Assembly (NCBI GenBank): GCA_002104935.1
Contig: MCGT01000010.1
Coordinates: forward strand, 496,001 to 560,000
Source: Hesseltinella vesiculosa
Lineage: Eukaryota; Mucoromycota; Mucoromycetes; Mucorales; Cunninghamellaceae
DNA: 64,000 bases
Direction of reading: 5' to 3'
Below the pieces are notes generated by a model. It made no database searches. It saw only the letters and a program-made list of their open reading frames with translations, and had not been told where the DNA came from. Every line of letters begins with the position of its first letter. Position 1 is the stretch's first letter. Below, piece by piece: positions 26,054-38,456 of the stretch. The position numbers were made by a program, and so were the translations under genes.

Positions 26054-28500
26054 TCAGTTCCAGCCACCGCCATCAAAACCAACAAATCCAGTCAACAAGA
26101 ACACTGGGAAATAAAGTTTGCTTTCAACTTGTGAACACCCTGGGCATTAACATAAATAAAATGGAATGGGTTAGATCAGCTGCGGCAAGACCGCCTGTCA
26201 ATTTTCTGTGTCCACCCCCCCTTGATGACATCCTTTTTTTCTTTTCTCGTGGTTGTTGCCATCACTTACAATTCCAGGCTGAGGTTAAGCGACCATCAAT
26301 GCAGCTGCCAGCATCATAAAAATTGTCGGCTCCAGACCCATCAAAGGCTCCTCGGAAGAAGTCCGCTGCAGTCAAACAAGAAGAATCCTCCAGATTAGGA
26401 ACAGGCGAATCATCACGAGGCATCGTTTTTTTTTCTCCAACTTGCCTAAAATGTCTTTTCGGCACTGCGCCACGCCCTGGAAACGCTTGTCCAAGTAACG
26501 TTTCAATCCTTCATTGGCAGCCAATTGGTCCAATTGATCCAAGGTTATACAAATTGGGCTGAGGATACGCGCAACTTGATTGTACTACGGTGAGCAAAAA
26601 GAAAACTGGTCAATCTACACCCATGGGCAAGTGGACGTCGTGTCTTGGCGATTTTCATCCATTACCTTGTCAATGAACATCAGAGAATTGGGAACGTTCT
26701 TGTCGCCAAGATGGATCACGCTGCTGCCAATCCATTTACCGGCCTTTTTCTGCGCTCGGAACAAGGTACGGTGCATTTCTCGGGACACCAGGGGACAGGC
26801 CTGCACACGATGGAGGCCTTGGCCGGTCTGGACGAGGTGGTAGGGGTTGGTGGTGGACAGCAGATCCTCGTCCGCCAAAGTCCAGAGCTTGAACATGTCA
26901 TTGAGGATTTCGCGCCATAGCTGCAACGTCTGCTTCACATAGATATATTGGGTGGCATGGTCGTGCGATAGTCGATGACCTTGAGCGCCGGCGTGGATGC
27001 CCAGATCATAGCCTTCTTCGGGCTGTTCCGGATCAAAGTATTGTTCCAAGTATTTCAAGATGCGTTCACAAGGATCCCTGCCAGGAGAAAAAAAAACGTG
27101 AGTGATGCTGTCTTGTCTAAAAAGCGCACCTACCGGTTGGCCCGCAGGTAGGAGTTGTTATCCCCAATGCTGTACAGACAATGGCGAATGTCATCGGCCG
27201 TTAGATTGCGTGATTGATATTTCCGACTGAGGGTTTCGATGGCCTTTTCCTTGCGTCGAATCTCTGTTTGGATCTGGGGTCGTGTCTTGCCGTCAGGGAT
27301 GATTTCATGGGTGGCAAGAAGCACCAGGTCGTCATGTAGGATCTTGACGCCGTTGCGTTCGGCCAGGAAGCTGTGCACTGTCTTGATAGGAATCACGCAA
27401 TTGAAACCAAGCATTTCTTGGACATCAGGTATCATGGCGTCCTGGTTTTGCCAAAAAAAAAAAAAATCAGAGTTGGTCCAAGCTTTTCCTTCTTGCCGTG
27501 ACTTACAGAGAGTAAATACATCAATTTGCCATAGGCTGTACGCATCTTTTCAGGGTTCATGATCTTGTGACGTCGGCCAATTTCAAAAATAGTCTGGAAA
27601 AAGTCTTCGTTTTCTTCAAAACTGCGGTCAGCAAACAGTTCTTGGCCACGGTCGTAATCACAAGCTAACACCAAACCCGTGAGCATGGCACAGAGTTCCT
27701 TGATTTGAATCACCGTCCGCTTGGCCTTGTTAACGTGGTTCACGTCATCTGTTTTATCTGTTGAGAAGAAAAAGGCATGTCAATGGCTTCCGCTTTGCTT
27801 GGGTGGGTGTACCTGTGTATTCTGTGACATTCAAAGCCGCGTCCAGGCTAGAGAGAGAAGAGCCAGGTGAGAAAGCGGTAGGAATGGTAAAAAGCTTACA
27901 GTCGCAGGTATTTGCGTTCTTCTAGCTGCAGTCGCAGAGGAATGAATTTGGCACGCTGTTCCATCCATTCGCCCACATCAAAGTCTGCTTTTTTGGTGGT
28001 GGCAGGCAGCTGTTGGAGAGAAAGGGTGAGCAAGAGCAATGGCGTTTGCAGAGTGGGTATACTTTGTGGTCTTCATCCATGGCATCATCTAGCGATGCTT
28101 CTTGTCGATCAGGATCATTGGCGTTGGCGCCATGCTTTGCATACGCCACGGATGTATGCGTTGTGCGTTTGCCAGTGCGATGTATCATACCTACACCAAA
28201 AAAATGTCACCCGGGTGTGCTGCTTCCTATATGTACTTACCATAACACACTTCACAGAACGGCTCATTGCATTGTTTGCAAAATAAATCAGCCTAAGAAC
28301 AGCAGTCAGCAGTGAGTTTACAACGAGGAAAAAGAGTGGCGGCTACTTACATGCTGATCTTTGCACTCCACGCAGAATCCAGGCTCGGCATCGCCTTCTT
28401 CAGCAGGTGTCGGCGCCTGGTTCTCATCCGTTTCCATAATCGACACCTTGTCGGATAAGATATCATCCAACTGATGCTTTTTGTCTGTCTGGCTATGCAT
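26054..28500 (-). CDS. B-box-like zinc finger + DUF2009 (UPF0652) protein
   Basis: A conserved eukaryotic protein of unknown function. Exons (5' to 3') 28500-28351, 28292-28241, 28190-28063, 28009-27900, 27847-27813, 27757-27507, 27441-27134, 27077-26666, 26584-26446, 26365-26270, 26139-26054; 588 aa. Residues 43-79 form a B-box-type zinc finger: C43-x2-C46, C55-x2-C58, C63-x2-C66, then H71 and H79. The UPF0652 domain fills the rest, with FNCVIPIKTVHSFLAERNG, LATHEIIPDGKTR, CLYSIGDNNSYLRANRDPCE, GSSVIHLGDKNVPNSLMFID and the end SCIDGRLTSAWNWC / LLTGFVGFDG. The last joins need a GC-AG intron (26366-26445, donor GCAAGT) and a final 86-nt exon, easily lost by gene finders. A role in ubiquitin or chromatin work is only suggested by the B-box. 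Divergent from DBP3. Confidence 0.92.
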
Positions 28501-28671
28501 GGGTGGAAAAGAACGAAAAGCAAAAAAAAAAAAAAAAATGAGGAGGGAGCACAGAAAAAAAATTGGCGGCCGGTTTGGGCTCCGACAGGGCCTTCTGCTT
28601 GCCTGAAGCCACACTTTTTTTTTTTTTTTTCTTTTATCACTTTTTTTCTTTTTTGAATCAAGAAATCAAGA
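28501..28671. promoter_or_regulatory. 171-bp divergent promoter (DUF2009 gene / DBP3)
   Basis: The whole space between the two start codons. It contains an A16 run (28521-28537) and a T14 run (28617-28630), which may act as nucleosome-excluding poly(dA:dT) elements. No TATA box is evident. Shared use by both genes is inferred from geometry. Confidence 0.6.
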
Positions 28672-30296
28672 ATGTCTCCTACAGCTTTGGAAGTAAGTGA
28701 TCATGATGGAGAAATTAGATGGGAGAGCCTCAGGCGAGACGATCTGGGCATGACCACTCATTTTTTATTTCATCATTGTAGGAAACCAAGAAACGAAAAC
28801 GGATAAACGACGCCCCCGTTGACAAGTCGGAAAAGAAAAAGGCCAAGAAGGACAAGAAGGAAAAGAAGGAGAAAAAGGAAAAGAAAGCCGAGCATACCAG
28901 AGCCAACACCACCACGTCCGCCTTGGCGACGCTGGCGGACTACAAGTATGAACAAGATCCTCAATTGAGCCAGTTACCCCAAGCCACGATTGATGCGTTT
29001 CTCAAGGAAAACGCTGTGGATGTCCAAGGCGATCTGAAGCTGCGGCCCATCTTGTCATTCACCCACACTCGCCTACCCGACAATGTCATGCATGTGTTCC
29101 AGAAGTTCGAAAAGCCCACGCCCATCCAGGCCACCACCTGGCCCATCTCGCTGTCTGGCCGAGACATTGTCGGCATTGCCGAAACCGGCTCGGGCAAGAC
29201 CTATGCTTTCACCATCCCTGGCCTCGTCCACATCTCGTCCAAGCTGCTCAAGGCCGAGCCTGCCAAGCGTAAGCCCACCATGCTGGTGGTGTCCCCCACT
29301 CGTGAACTGGCCATGCAGAGTCAAGAACAGGCCGAAGAGGCCGGCAAGGCCTTTGGCATCCGTTCAGTGTGTTTGTATGGTGGTGTGTCCAAGGAAGGTC
29401 AGCGCAGCATGCTGGAAAAAGGCGTCGACATTGTGGTGGCCACGCCCGGCCGTCTGATCGATTTATTGAATGAAGGCTATTGCGACTTGTCGGAAGTCAC
29501 CTTTTTGGTGCTGGACGAAGCCGACCGTATGTTGGACGATGGGTTTGAAAAGGATATCCGGGCCATCATGGATGCCACCCCCAAGAACAACCGCCAGACC
29601 CTGATGTTCTCTGCCACCTGGCCCGAATCCATTCGCAAGCTGGCCAACGAGTACCTGAACAACCCCATGCGTGTGTCTATCGGGTCCACCGACCTTGCCG
29701 CTTCGCAAAACATCAAGCAAATTGTCCAGGTGATCGATAACCCTCGCGACAAGGAATATAAGCTGATTGAGCTGCTGAACAAGATCCATCGCAAGCAGAA
29801 CAACCGTGTGCTTGTCTTTGCCCTGTACAAAAAGGAAGCAGCCCGCATCGAATTCACCCTGCGCCGCCAAGGCTTCAAGGTCGTCGGCATCCATGGGGAC
29901 AAGAACCAAGCCCAGCGCACCGAAGCCTTGGCCCAGTTCAAAGATGGTTCGCTGCCTTTGATGGTTGCCACCGATGTGGCTGCTCGTGGTCTGGATATCC
30001 CTGATGTCGAATATGTCATCAACTTGACCTTCCCTCTCACCATTGAATCCTATGTGCATCGTATCGGCCGTACCGGTCGTGGTGGCAAAAAGGGCACTGC
30101 CTATACCTTTTTCACCGCCGAAGACAAGTCCCATTCTGGTGAACTGATCAATGTGCTGAAGCAAGCCAACCAGCAAGTGCCTCCTGAACTCATGAAGTTC
30201 GGCACCACCGTCAAGAAGAAGACCCATGGTGCCTACGGTGCCTTTTTCAAGGAGACCGCCGATGCACCCAAGGCCACCAAGATCATCTTTGACTAG
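28672..30296 (+). CDS. DBP3: DEAD-box ATP-dependent RNA helicase Dbp3
   Basis: A nucleolar helicase for pre-rRNA processing and 60S assembly. Exon 1 (28672-28692) encodes only MSPTALE; exon 2 is 28782-30296; 511 aa, close to yeast Dbp3. The N-terminus is a Lys/Glu-rich basic extension typical of nucleolar helicases. Motifs: Q region (LRPILSFTHT ... KPTPIQ), motif I AETGSGKT 140-147, Ia PTRELA 179-184, II DEAD 252-255, III SAT 284-286, V DVAARGLDIP from 405, VI HRIGRTGR 433-440, all intact. LRPILSF before the Q motif is the Dbp3 hallmark I know. AATAAA lies about 55 bases after the stop. The tiny first exon was chosen because it is the only in-frame ATG with a GTAAGT donor. Confidence 0.95.
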
Positions 30297-30349
30297 ACCG
30301 TACATCGTTTCCTTTGCATTGTTTTTAGATACTGCATCTCTCTTTTAAA

Positions 30350-30355
30350 AATAAA
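30350..30355 (+). terminator. AATAAA 3' processing signal of DBP3
   Basis: AATAAA hexamer 54 bases after the DBP3 stop codon in an A/T-rich stretch, well placed for cleavage and polyadenylation. Confidence 0.6.
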
Positions 30356-30515
30356 TTCGCATTCCCTCTTTTTTAAAAATCTAGCCACTTTGAATAAGCT
30401 CGGTCATGATTGGCGTCCAACACGAAGGCACAAAAAAAAAAAAAAAAAAAAAGAAACCGCGTCGGCCCCCGATAATTTTTTTTTTTCTTTCCTTTTCCTC
30501 GTCCATTTCAACATC

Positions 30516-31468
30516 ATGATTGCCAACAGTACAGCCACACCCAAACCTCGTAGTATGAAGGCAGGTGCCCGTAATGTCCTTCGCTCCAATGATTCAGCCA
30601 GTTTATGGAACTGTACATTGTCGCCTGGCTGGACCGAGCAAGAATCCGAAATCTTGCGCCAACTCGCGATCAAATTTGGGATTGGTAACTGGGCAAAGAT
30701 CATTGAAAGTGATTGTTTACCTGGCAAAACCAATGCCCAGATGAATTTGCAGTTGCAACGACTGCTCGGTCAACAAAGTACAGCAGGTAATCTTCCAACA
30801 ACAGCATGGCAAAAAAATTGACTTGATGATGTTGTAGAATTTGCTGGATTACACATTGATCCCAAGGTCATTGGTGAAAAAAACTCAAAAATCCAAGGCC
30901 CTCATATCAAGCGCAAGAACACCACCATCGTCAACACCGGCGGCAAACTGTCACGGGAAGAACTACGAGAACGCCAAGCCAAGAACAAAGAAATGTAATG
31001 TCTCTACTTCTTTCGACAGTGTCTCACCCCGACTTTCTAGGTATGAAATGCCAAAGAGTGCATGGGACAGTATCGACTTGGACGAATTACGTGACATGAA
31101 TAGCCTCAAACTCAAGAAAAAGGAGGACAAGGATGCTTTGAAGAAACAGGTAACAGAACAACCGCGGCGACAAGCTCAGCTCACGCTTTTTTTTCCCTGC
31201 ACAGAAACTGACACAATTGAAAACCAAGTTGACCAAGTCACAGAACAACTTAAAAAAGGTCCAGGCTGAACTCAAACAAATTGCCATGGTGGACCCAGAG
31301 CGTGTGGCTGAACTCAAGGTAACCTCCTCCACAGGCTTCCTTCTTTTTTGTTTATCTTTTTTTTTTTTTTGTGGCCCATAGAAGGAATTGTCTCGTGCAT
31401 CGTCTCCTTTGTCCAATGAAGTCTCTGTCATTGAAGAATCGCCTGCCAAGAAACAGCGTACCAGCTAA
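30516..31468 (+). CDS. SANT/Myb-like domain protein with C-terminal coiled coil
   Basis: Exons 30516-30786, 30838-30994, 31041-31149, 31205-31318, 31382-31468; 245 aa. Residues 36-85 form one Myb/SANT repeat: Trp39 and Trp59 have the right 19-residue spacing, in SPGWTEQESEILRQLAIKFG and GNWAKIIES; the third aromatic position is not Trp. After it comes LLGQQSTAEFAGLHIDP, then a basic stretch (HIKRKNT), a linker with SAWDSIDLDELRDMN, a Lys/Leu-rich coiled coil and a basic Ser-rich end (PAKKQRTS). A nuclear chromatin or transcription cofactor is likely, since a single SANT repeat usually binds protein or histone tails rather than specific DNA. It sits 219 bp after DBP3 on the same strand, behind an A20 run and a T8 leader. 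I cannot name an orthologue. Confidence 0.82.
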
Positions 31469-31543
31469 TCGACCACTCGCGCCTTGGCGTTTTTATCTAC
31501 ATTTTTATTTTCATCCCCATCCACACAATCATCCAGTAAAGAT

Positions 31544-32770
31544 ATGTACCCACCCCCAAGGTTGTCACTGCTTAGCCCTCCCTGCATCAAAGATCAGTTG
31601 TGGCGGAAAAGGCAGCGAGTCGATGGTGAAGCGGCCCGAGTGCCCAAATCAAGAACACGGCCTAGTTTGGGTAACGCATCATCTGACAAGCGGGAGCCAT
31701 GGCTGCGCACCAAAAAATGTAACAAAAAAGGTGTGCCTGCGGTTCTTTTTTCTTTCTTCTTTCTTTCTTATTTTCCCATCACGCAAACAGCAAAAAAAAG
31801 ACTCGATTTCTCTTTTTTCCATTGTATTTTTTTTTTTTTTTTACTGATAATCCTAATGTGTTTTCCGTCGTCAGAGCCTACCCCTGGCACTTGTCAAAAC
31901 CCTATCCGAAGAAAACTCGTCATTGTTGGTGACGGTGGTGTTGGGTAAAAAACCTTTTTCGCTCCCCTTTTCCAACCTGCTTGCTCACCCCTCCGCTTTG
32001 GCTATTCTATTAGGAAAACAGCACTGGTTCGATGCTTTGTGATGAACGAGCTCGCTCTGGTAAGTGGCTAGGAAAAAAGGCTCGAGATCGTAGGCTGCGG
32101 CATCGCTGACCTTGTCTTTTTCTTGTCGATAGGATGGTCAGTACATTGCCACCATTTTCGAAAACCATGTCATAGATGTAAAATGTGGTAGCAAAAACGT
32201 GGAGCTGACTATCTGGGATACAGCTGGGCAAGAAGACGTACGTCATCCACCTCCTACCTCTCCACCATCTCACTCTTTTTTACTAGTTTGATCGTATTCG
32301 ATATCTAGCTTATCCTGATACAGATGCCGTGGTCATTTGTTTTTCAGTGGACGATCCTCAAAGCTTGGAAAATGTGCTTGAATTGGTAATGACCAAAAGA
32401 CACAACAAAGCCGATCCTAAATTCCTTTTTTCAATAGTGGGTACCAGAGGTCCAAACCTATTGCCGAGGCCTGCCTTATTTACTAGTGGGCTGTAAATCA
32501 GATCTACGCGCTGACGCAAAGCTCATCCAACAGCTAGCCGAAAAAAACGAATCACCCATCATGTATCGCAAGGTAATAAAAACAAAGACAAAACCCTCAT
32601 GGAGCTGATCCTGAACTTTCCGCGCTTTTTAGGGGTTTGAAATCGCGCAACAGATCGGTGCATGCGGCTATGTCGAGACTTCTGCAAGGTTAGGTCTGAA
32701 TGTAGAGGCTGCCTTTTTACAAGCTGTCCAAGCCGTCCTACCAAAGAAAAAACGATGTGTCATTCTATAA
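31544..32770 (+). CDS. Rho-family small GTPase
   Basis: A membrane-anchored GTP switch for actin, polarity and wall synthesis. Exons 31544-31730, 31875-31944, 32014-32059, 32133-32237, 32287-32385, 32438-32572, 32633-32770; 259 aa. P-loop GDGGVGKT 81-88, effector region [12 protein letters not shown] (Rho type), G3 WDTAGQED 129-136, Rho-specific [25 protein letters not shown] (the NKxD equivalent is CKSD), ETSA, and the C-terminal polybasic KKKR with CAAX box CVIL, predicting geranylgeranylation. The FENxxxD effector loop resembles Rho3/Rho4 more than Rho1 or Cdc42. Odd: an N-terminal extension of about 75 residues, basic and Ser/Pro-rich, if the ATG at 31544 is used. No ATG lies in exon 2 before the P-loop, so exon 1 is needed. 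The subgroup is uncertain. Confidence 0.93.
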
Positions 32771-33767
32771 TTTACCCCTTCCTTTTTTTTTTTTTACCGT
32801 ATCCACCTAATAAAATATCTCTGTACATTTCCATATCACTGTGGCTCGCCGTAGCCAAAACACAATGTGGCGTTTTTTTTTTTTTTTTTTTTTGCCAAGT
32901 CTCTCCTCTTCAAAAATCTGAGCCACCTATTCCAATGCATGCATGTTCGCCTCTCACTTTTCGAGGCTGGGTCACCAAATTAAGAACTAGACAAAACTTT
33001 ATTTTTGACAAAAAAACAAGATGAACCAGTTTCTGGGAGCCAGGTTTCATGATTGCCTCTTCGTATTGTTTTTTCTATATTTTTGATGAGAGAGAAAAAA
33101 AAATCGGAGCCACAGTGTGAGAGTGAAAGGGTTTGGTCGAGAGCGCACAACCCTGGGCATGCCCTTCTATGCCAAGATTAGAAAAAAATTGCCAATGAGT
33201 AAGCCAGTGGGCCCATCCATCGTGACGATGGCGTCCAGGAGGAAGTTCTTTGCTCTTAGGAAAGTCTCTCATCGACATCCAGCTGTCTGTTCAGCTTGTT
33301 GGCAACCGTCACCACACTTGCCCACCATGTGTATGCCAGCAGGCTGCGGGGATGCTTGCGGTCATTGAACTTTTTCGATTCTTCTCGAAATTTCGGCCGT
33401 GCAACCATGTCAATTCATGAGCCGGCTGCGATGCAAAGCAGTGATTCCCCTTTTTTTTGAGATTGCCCATTCCCCAGAGCATTTACCGAGGAATGCTCTG
33501 AACAGAAGAAAAAACACTCTTGCGACGGACCAAAGCCACCTCTCACTCGCTCTCCAAACGCTGTAAGCAATGACACGGTTGGAAACCTCGGCCGGCTAGA
33601 AAGTGGAGGTACTGAGCCAACGTTGAGCCCCAACCGCGCCAGCATGTGATACAGTAGCTGATAAGCTATGCTGCTGGGGAAAGCTTGCTTTATTGCTGAT
33701 CATCGTGACAACAAAATAAAAGGACAGAATAAAAAAAAACAAGTAGGCGAGAAGAAATGAGCCAGGT
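32771..33767. other. Convergent 3' region, no supported gene
   Basis: About 1 kb between the Rho GTPase (plus) and UFD2 (minus) stops. T run 32873-32893. An imperfect 10-12 bp inverted repeat lies around 33477-33500 (AGAGCATT ... AATGCTCT). Frames up to 83 codons without features. Confidence 0.4.
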
Positions 33768-36700
33768 CTACTGCGTGTCCATGGCGCTCTTTTTTGCTCG
33801 TTCGGCTTTCCAAGCAGCGATTCTCGCCTTCAGTTCAGGCACTATCAAAATCAAGTCAGGCGTGAGTGGCATTAGCTACCAGACGTTTTGGTTTCTTACC
33901 GGGCTCCACCTTCTCAATCTGGAATGGCTCTCGAGTATAAGGATCAACGGCCGTGCCCAGCCAAAGCGATTGCACAGTGCTTCGATCCAAAATGGTGCCC
34001 GACGAAGGTAAGCGCACAGGATCTTCCATCAAGATATTCATCAAAGGGTCTACCGAAAAAAGAGGTGGGTGACAGCTCGGCGGTGTGCGCTTTTTACCTT
34101 CGAACTCATCCGGGATATTGGCAAGCTCTTCTTCTTCCATGGTGGTTTGTTTCAAGGTTTCTTCAACAAGTTGCACAAAGCGCTGGAGAGCCTGGATTTG
34201 ATCTTCGTTCTTGAGGTTGTATTTTGTGAGGATGTTGGCGGCGCGAGCAAAATGGTCCTTGTGGTAGGATCGTCCATCGCGTGCCACCGCTTGAACAAAG
34301 GTAGGACACGACAGGTTCAAATAGATGTCAATGAGCTTGGACAGCAAAGCTCGAGGTTCGAATTGATACTTCTTGGGGTTCTTGACTTTGAGTTGTGTAC
34401 ATTTCTCGCCCACCAGCTTCAGTAATGTATCATCCAACATGGCAGCCAGGCGGTCCACCACCCCTTCGGCCATAAAGGGGGCCACCGTCTCGGCGGACAT
34501 GTAGCGCACCATGTTCACCGTTTCGTTGCCCAGCGCCACCGTCGACTGCACTTGTCTTTCCAATTGTTCCAAATGCTGTTCCTGCTCGCGGATCCTTTCC
34601 TGCCAGCCGCAGAAGAAGAAGAAATGAGCAAAGTGATCCAAGGAAATGAGGTCTTACTTGTGTTTGAGCCTGCCATTCTTGTGTGTTTTCCATGGCTGTT
34701 TGGATACCGTGGATTTTGATCAGATTGTCTATGCTGTCACCGACCAAATAATCCATATCTTGTCGCAGCATGTTCACAAACCGAGCAAACAAATCAGGGC
34801 CCCTAACAACAAAGAAAACCAAGATAAATAAAGATCGCCTTTCTTCTTCTCTCCTATTACACTTCACGCAATCGTTCACGGTGTCCGGGGTGATTCCAGA
34901 TTCGTTTCATGACATGACTGATGTGGTAGCGAACATTGAATTTTTCGTAAAACATCGAATCAGTGCCAGACAGCTCCACCTCTGTAAAAAAAAAAAAAAA
35001 AAGATCAATTGGCTGCTTTTTTTTTTACTCTTCTTCTTCTTCGATGCTTACCGACATAGTATGCGATCAAGGCGGGTATCAGGTGCTGTAGTGCCAAAGG
35101 GTTTGCATTGAGAATTGGCTCCAATTCTCCTGGCTGGCCTTGATACACAGGATAGGTAAAGAAAAATAGAATCTTCAAACGTACAGCGTGAGCGTCACCA
35201 CGCCTGCATTTTCAGAACAGCTGTTCTTTCAGGTTTACCTCGATAAGTTTAGGTTTGAGATGAGGATTCTGGATATAAGAAGTGTTCTGTAAAAAGGTGA
35301 TGACAAACGTGACCAAGTCGACTTGACTATGGGTTGAGATCGTCCGAGACTCATAGCCATACCTAAGAAAAAAAAAAAAGGTGATCAGCCACGGTTCTCA
35401 TCCCTGCGGAGCGAGGGTACTTACTTGCCGAGGAACAGGAAGAACTCAGTGATGTCGCTGATAATGAATTCAGGTAGAGCTGCAAAGTCATCCGGGACGT
35501 GCTCAGGCAAAGGAAGAGGCATGGGCTCAAAAGGATACTTGTGTGTGGGGTCAACAAGGCGCAGCACCCAGGCCATCAACAAGTTGTAAAAGTTCATCAT
35601 TTGATCCAGTAGCAAAGGATTCAGCACCATCGTTTCATACACCAACTTGAATTTTGTCAGTCGTTCCAGTTTGTTCTAATTGAATCAGCAAAAGAAGGAT
35701 GAGAAAAAGCCAAAAAGAATATCCATGCCTACCTTCAGCTGCGTAATGGCGTATTCTTGAAAGGGAGCAGGTGTTGACTAGAAGAGAAGGAATGAAAAAT
35801 CGTTGACAAGACCTGCGGCAAGGCGAAGACAAAGACGTACATTATTACCAGCAAGCAAGGCAGCCTCGGCATGTTTTAATTGCTTCTTTGAGTCTTGGAG
35901 CTCCTTGATGCAGTTTTGAAAATCCGACATGGCGCGCAGCGGCCCGTAATGTAAAAAGCACAATGTCAAATAAAAGGCTTCGGTGATAAAGTTGTGCTCT
36001 AGTAGTACACACAAAAAAAAGTGGGTCAAGACACGGGCCACCAAATGATAAGCGGTCGCTTGGTTTCGTTTGCTTACTATCGGTAACCATGGCATCTTTG
36101 TAATAGGCGTCGGATTGCTGTTGATCAGCCTTGATTTTCGTCTCTTCTTTGACATCAATACGATTGCTCGTTCGAAGATAATCGGTTTCGATCTTGTCAA
36201 TCTAAATGAAAAAAAAAACTTGTGGTTAAGATTCGCCGCGAGGTAATTTCTCGCTGTACCTTGGCATGGTTGACGTCCAGGAACGGCTCGCAAAAGCGAA
36301 GGAGGTTGGTGGCAATGCTATGCATGAAGCTTTCCGACGACATGAGGAGCATGTTGGCTTGCATTTGACGTCGGTTCTTGTTGAGGAGGAGCACGTGTGT
36401 ATAGTAGTTCAAAAGGCCGTCGCGTGCCGTTGCATTGGCTCGTACAAGATTGTTCGTAATGCCAAATAGGGTGGCCTACACCATACACGAAGGAAACCCC
36501 ACGTCAATTACCAGCGCGGGCCACAGGTCCCCACTTTTTTTTTACCTCAATGCCTTGAACGGTGCCACGCAACCCATTCATGGAGGAGCGTACATTGGTA
36601 TTGTCGTCTTCAGTACCCGAGAAGAATGCGTCGGCCACACTAGGCTAAAAAAAGAAGAAAAAGAAAAGGGGAGGCGAGAGTGAGCCGTTGGATGGGGACC

Positions 36701-38456
36701 AGTGGCTGATCTTACCTCAGACAGGCGGTCAGGGTAGGTACCTAACGAAAAGAAACCCCCAAGAATCGACTCGGATTGGATCCGGATGGCATCCGTGGTT
36801 TCAGGGTTGAATTCCGGGAACGAGGTCAGCACGCCAGCAAAAGCCTTGTCATCGGTCAGCATGCTCAAGCACTGCAAAGGACGCACAAAATAAGTATCAT
36901 TTTCTGCTGACACCCACCGTCTCCTTTGACCACGTACCTTTATCTCGTCTTGGAATTTACCAATGACACTAGACGTTGATACTTTCTTAGAAATGGCTGC
37001 CAATGCAGGACCCATGATCTAAAAAAAAAAAAAAAAAAAGTAAGGGTGAGTCACACGTACAAAAGAATACTCCCAGCACGCTTGCTTTACCGATTCCAAT
37101 CCATCGTCCTTGAATCGCTGCGTCAGTTGCGACCAATAGGCCACTGGCATACCCTCAGTACTATCAGGACCAGCAAGCAATGGGTTAACCAATTGCAGAG
37201 GACCCAGCGGACTGGCACTAAAACGCCACGACGGTTATTAACTAGAACACCTTTTTGAGACACAATCAATACCTTTCCACCTGGGGAAACATGTCAGGGA
37301 TTTGAATGACCAAGCCAGAGTACGATACAATCAAGCCCCGGATATGATCCAAGGCAGCCAAGCGTTTGTCTAGCACCGACTTCTCTACATTCTAGAGGGC
37401 ACCCATAGAGAAGACATGTGAACATCCACGGCTAAGCGGCCCTTTTTTTTTTTACCTTGCTGCGAATGACGGTGTTATGGCGAATATCCATGACTTGCTT
37501 CCAGGAATGACATAGGTAGTCAAAGTGAAGCTGCTGCAAAGTAGCGAAGATGTCATCAGGCAGCTCAGCATGAGGCACGTTGGGATCGATGGACAGGCGG
37601 GCCAAGATGACACGGTCCAGCAGCTGGTCGTTCAATCGATAGGGCTTGGGATCTGGCGTAAGGGGAGATGGATGAGCAAGCAAAAAAAAAAAAATAATAA
37701 AGGAGGCGTTCTATGTCTTACAGCTCTCGACTTCCAGCTCTTCCACCAAATCATGCAAGTACACACATTTGCCACGTTTGTAGACGGCTCCAGGCTAAAA
37801 ACGAACGACTGAGCCACGTTTTTCATTTTTTTCTCTTTTTGAGAACATACATCCAAGGTGACTTGTAAGATACGAGCGTAAATTTCATTTGTCCAGTCTT
37901 CCATTGACTTTGCAGGCTGTTGTGGGGTGGAGGGAGTAGGGCTGGTGGTGGACGGAGAAGACACGGCGGATGTAGTAACTGGGGTTGGCATGGGTGACTC
38001 TGGTTTGGGGTGACCAGGCTTTCGTTGGGTCACAGGCTACAGACAAGCAGGTTTAGCAAGTGAAAGAGAATGAGACACGCTCATTCTAGGACCATGGACA
38101 CGGTTTTTCTATTATTTCTTACCTGGCTTGGTTTCATGACAGGAAGGGCTTGCATGGCATTGCTGCTGCTGGCCTGGGTGGGTTGCTGTTGTTTCTCGGC
38201 CTGATTCAGTTTCTTTTCTTCTTGCTCTTGTTGCAATTTGGCGTTGCGTTTCATACGAATCTATCATCAAAACCAAGTGGTGGGTTACGTGGCCATACTT
38301 TTTTATTATCTAAACATTGTCCAAACTGCCGTGCCGCCCTGATATTATATTGATTTTCTTTTCTCTCTCTATCTCTGTACATGACAATGGCGTTGGTCAC
38401 TTGCTCCAAGTGACAGGCTGACGTACCTGTTCCAAGTCTGGTGCATCGGATGACAT
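33768..38456 (-). CDS. UFD2: Ubiquitin conjugation factor E4 (U-box ligase) Ufd2
   Basis: Extends ubiquitin chains on substrates handed over by Cdc48/p97, for proteasomal degradation. I joined 22 exons (first 38456-38427, last 33841-33768) with every phase closing: 1078 aa. The N-terminus is polar with a Ser/Thr/Pro-rich linker. The Ufd2 core runs from about residue 140 (VYKRGKCVYLHDLVEELEVE) through FGITNNLVRANATARDGLLN, FITEAFYLTLCFLHYGPLR and QPGELEPILNANPLALQHLI to VRYHISHVMKRIW. The U-box starts at about residue 1004 (DPLMNILMEDPVRLPSSG, TILDRSTVQSLWL, VDPYTREPF) and the protein ends in a short charged helix. U-boxes fold like RING without zinc, and the Pro in EDPVRLP is the E2-contact position. 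Intron density is the highest of any gene here. Divergent from the small gene at 38558, with only 101 bp between. Confidence 0.95.

Noticed and set aside
29463..30305. 280-codon minus frame antisense to DBP3
   Set aside because: The plus strand encodes a full DEAD-box helicase with all motifs; the antisense frame is a by-product of codon bias.
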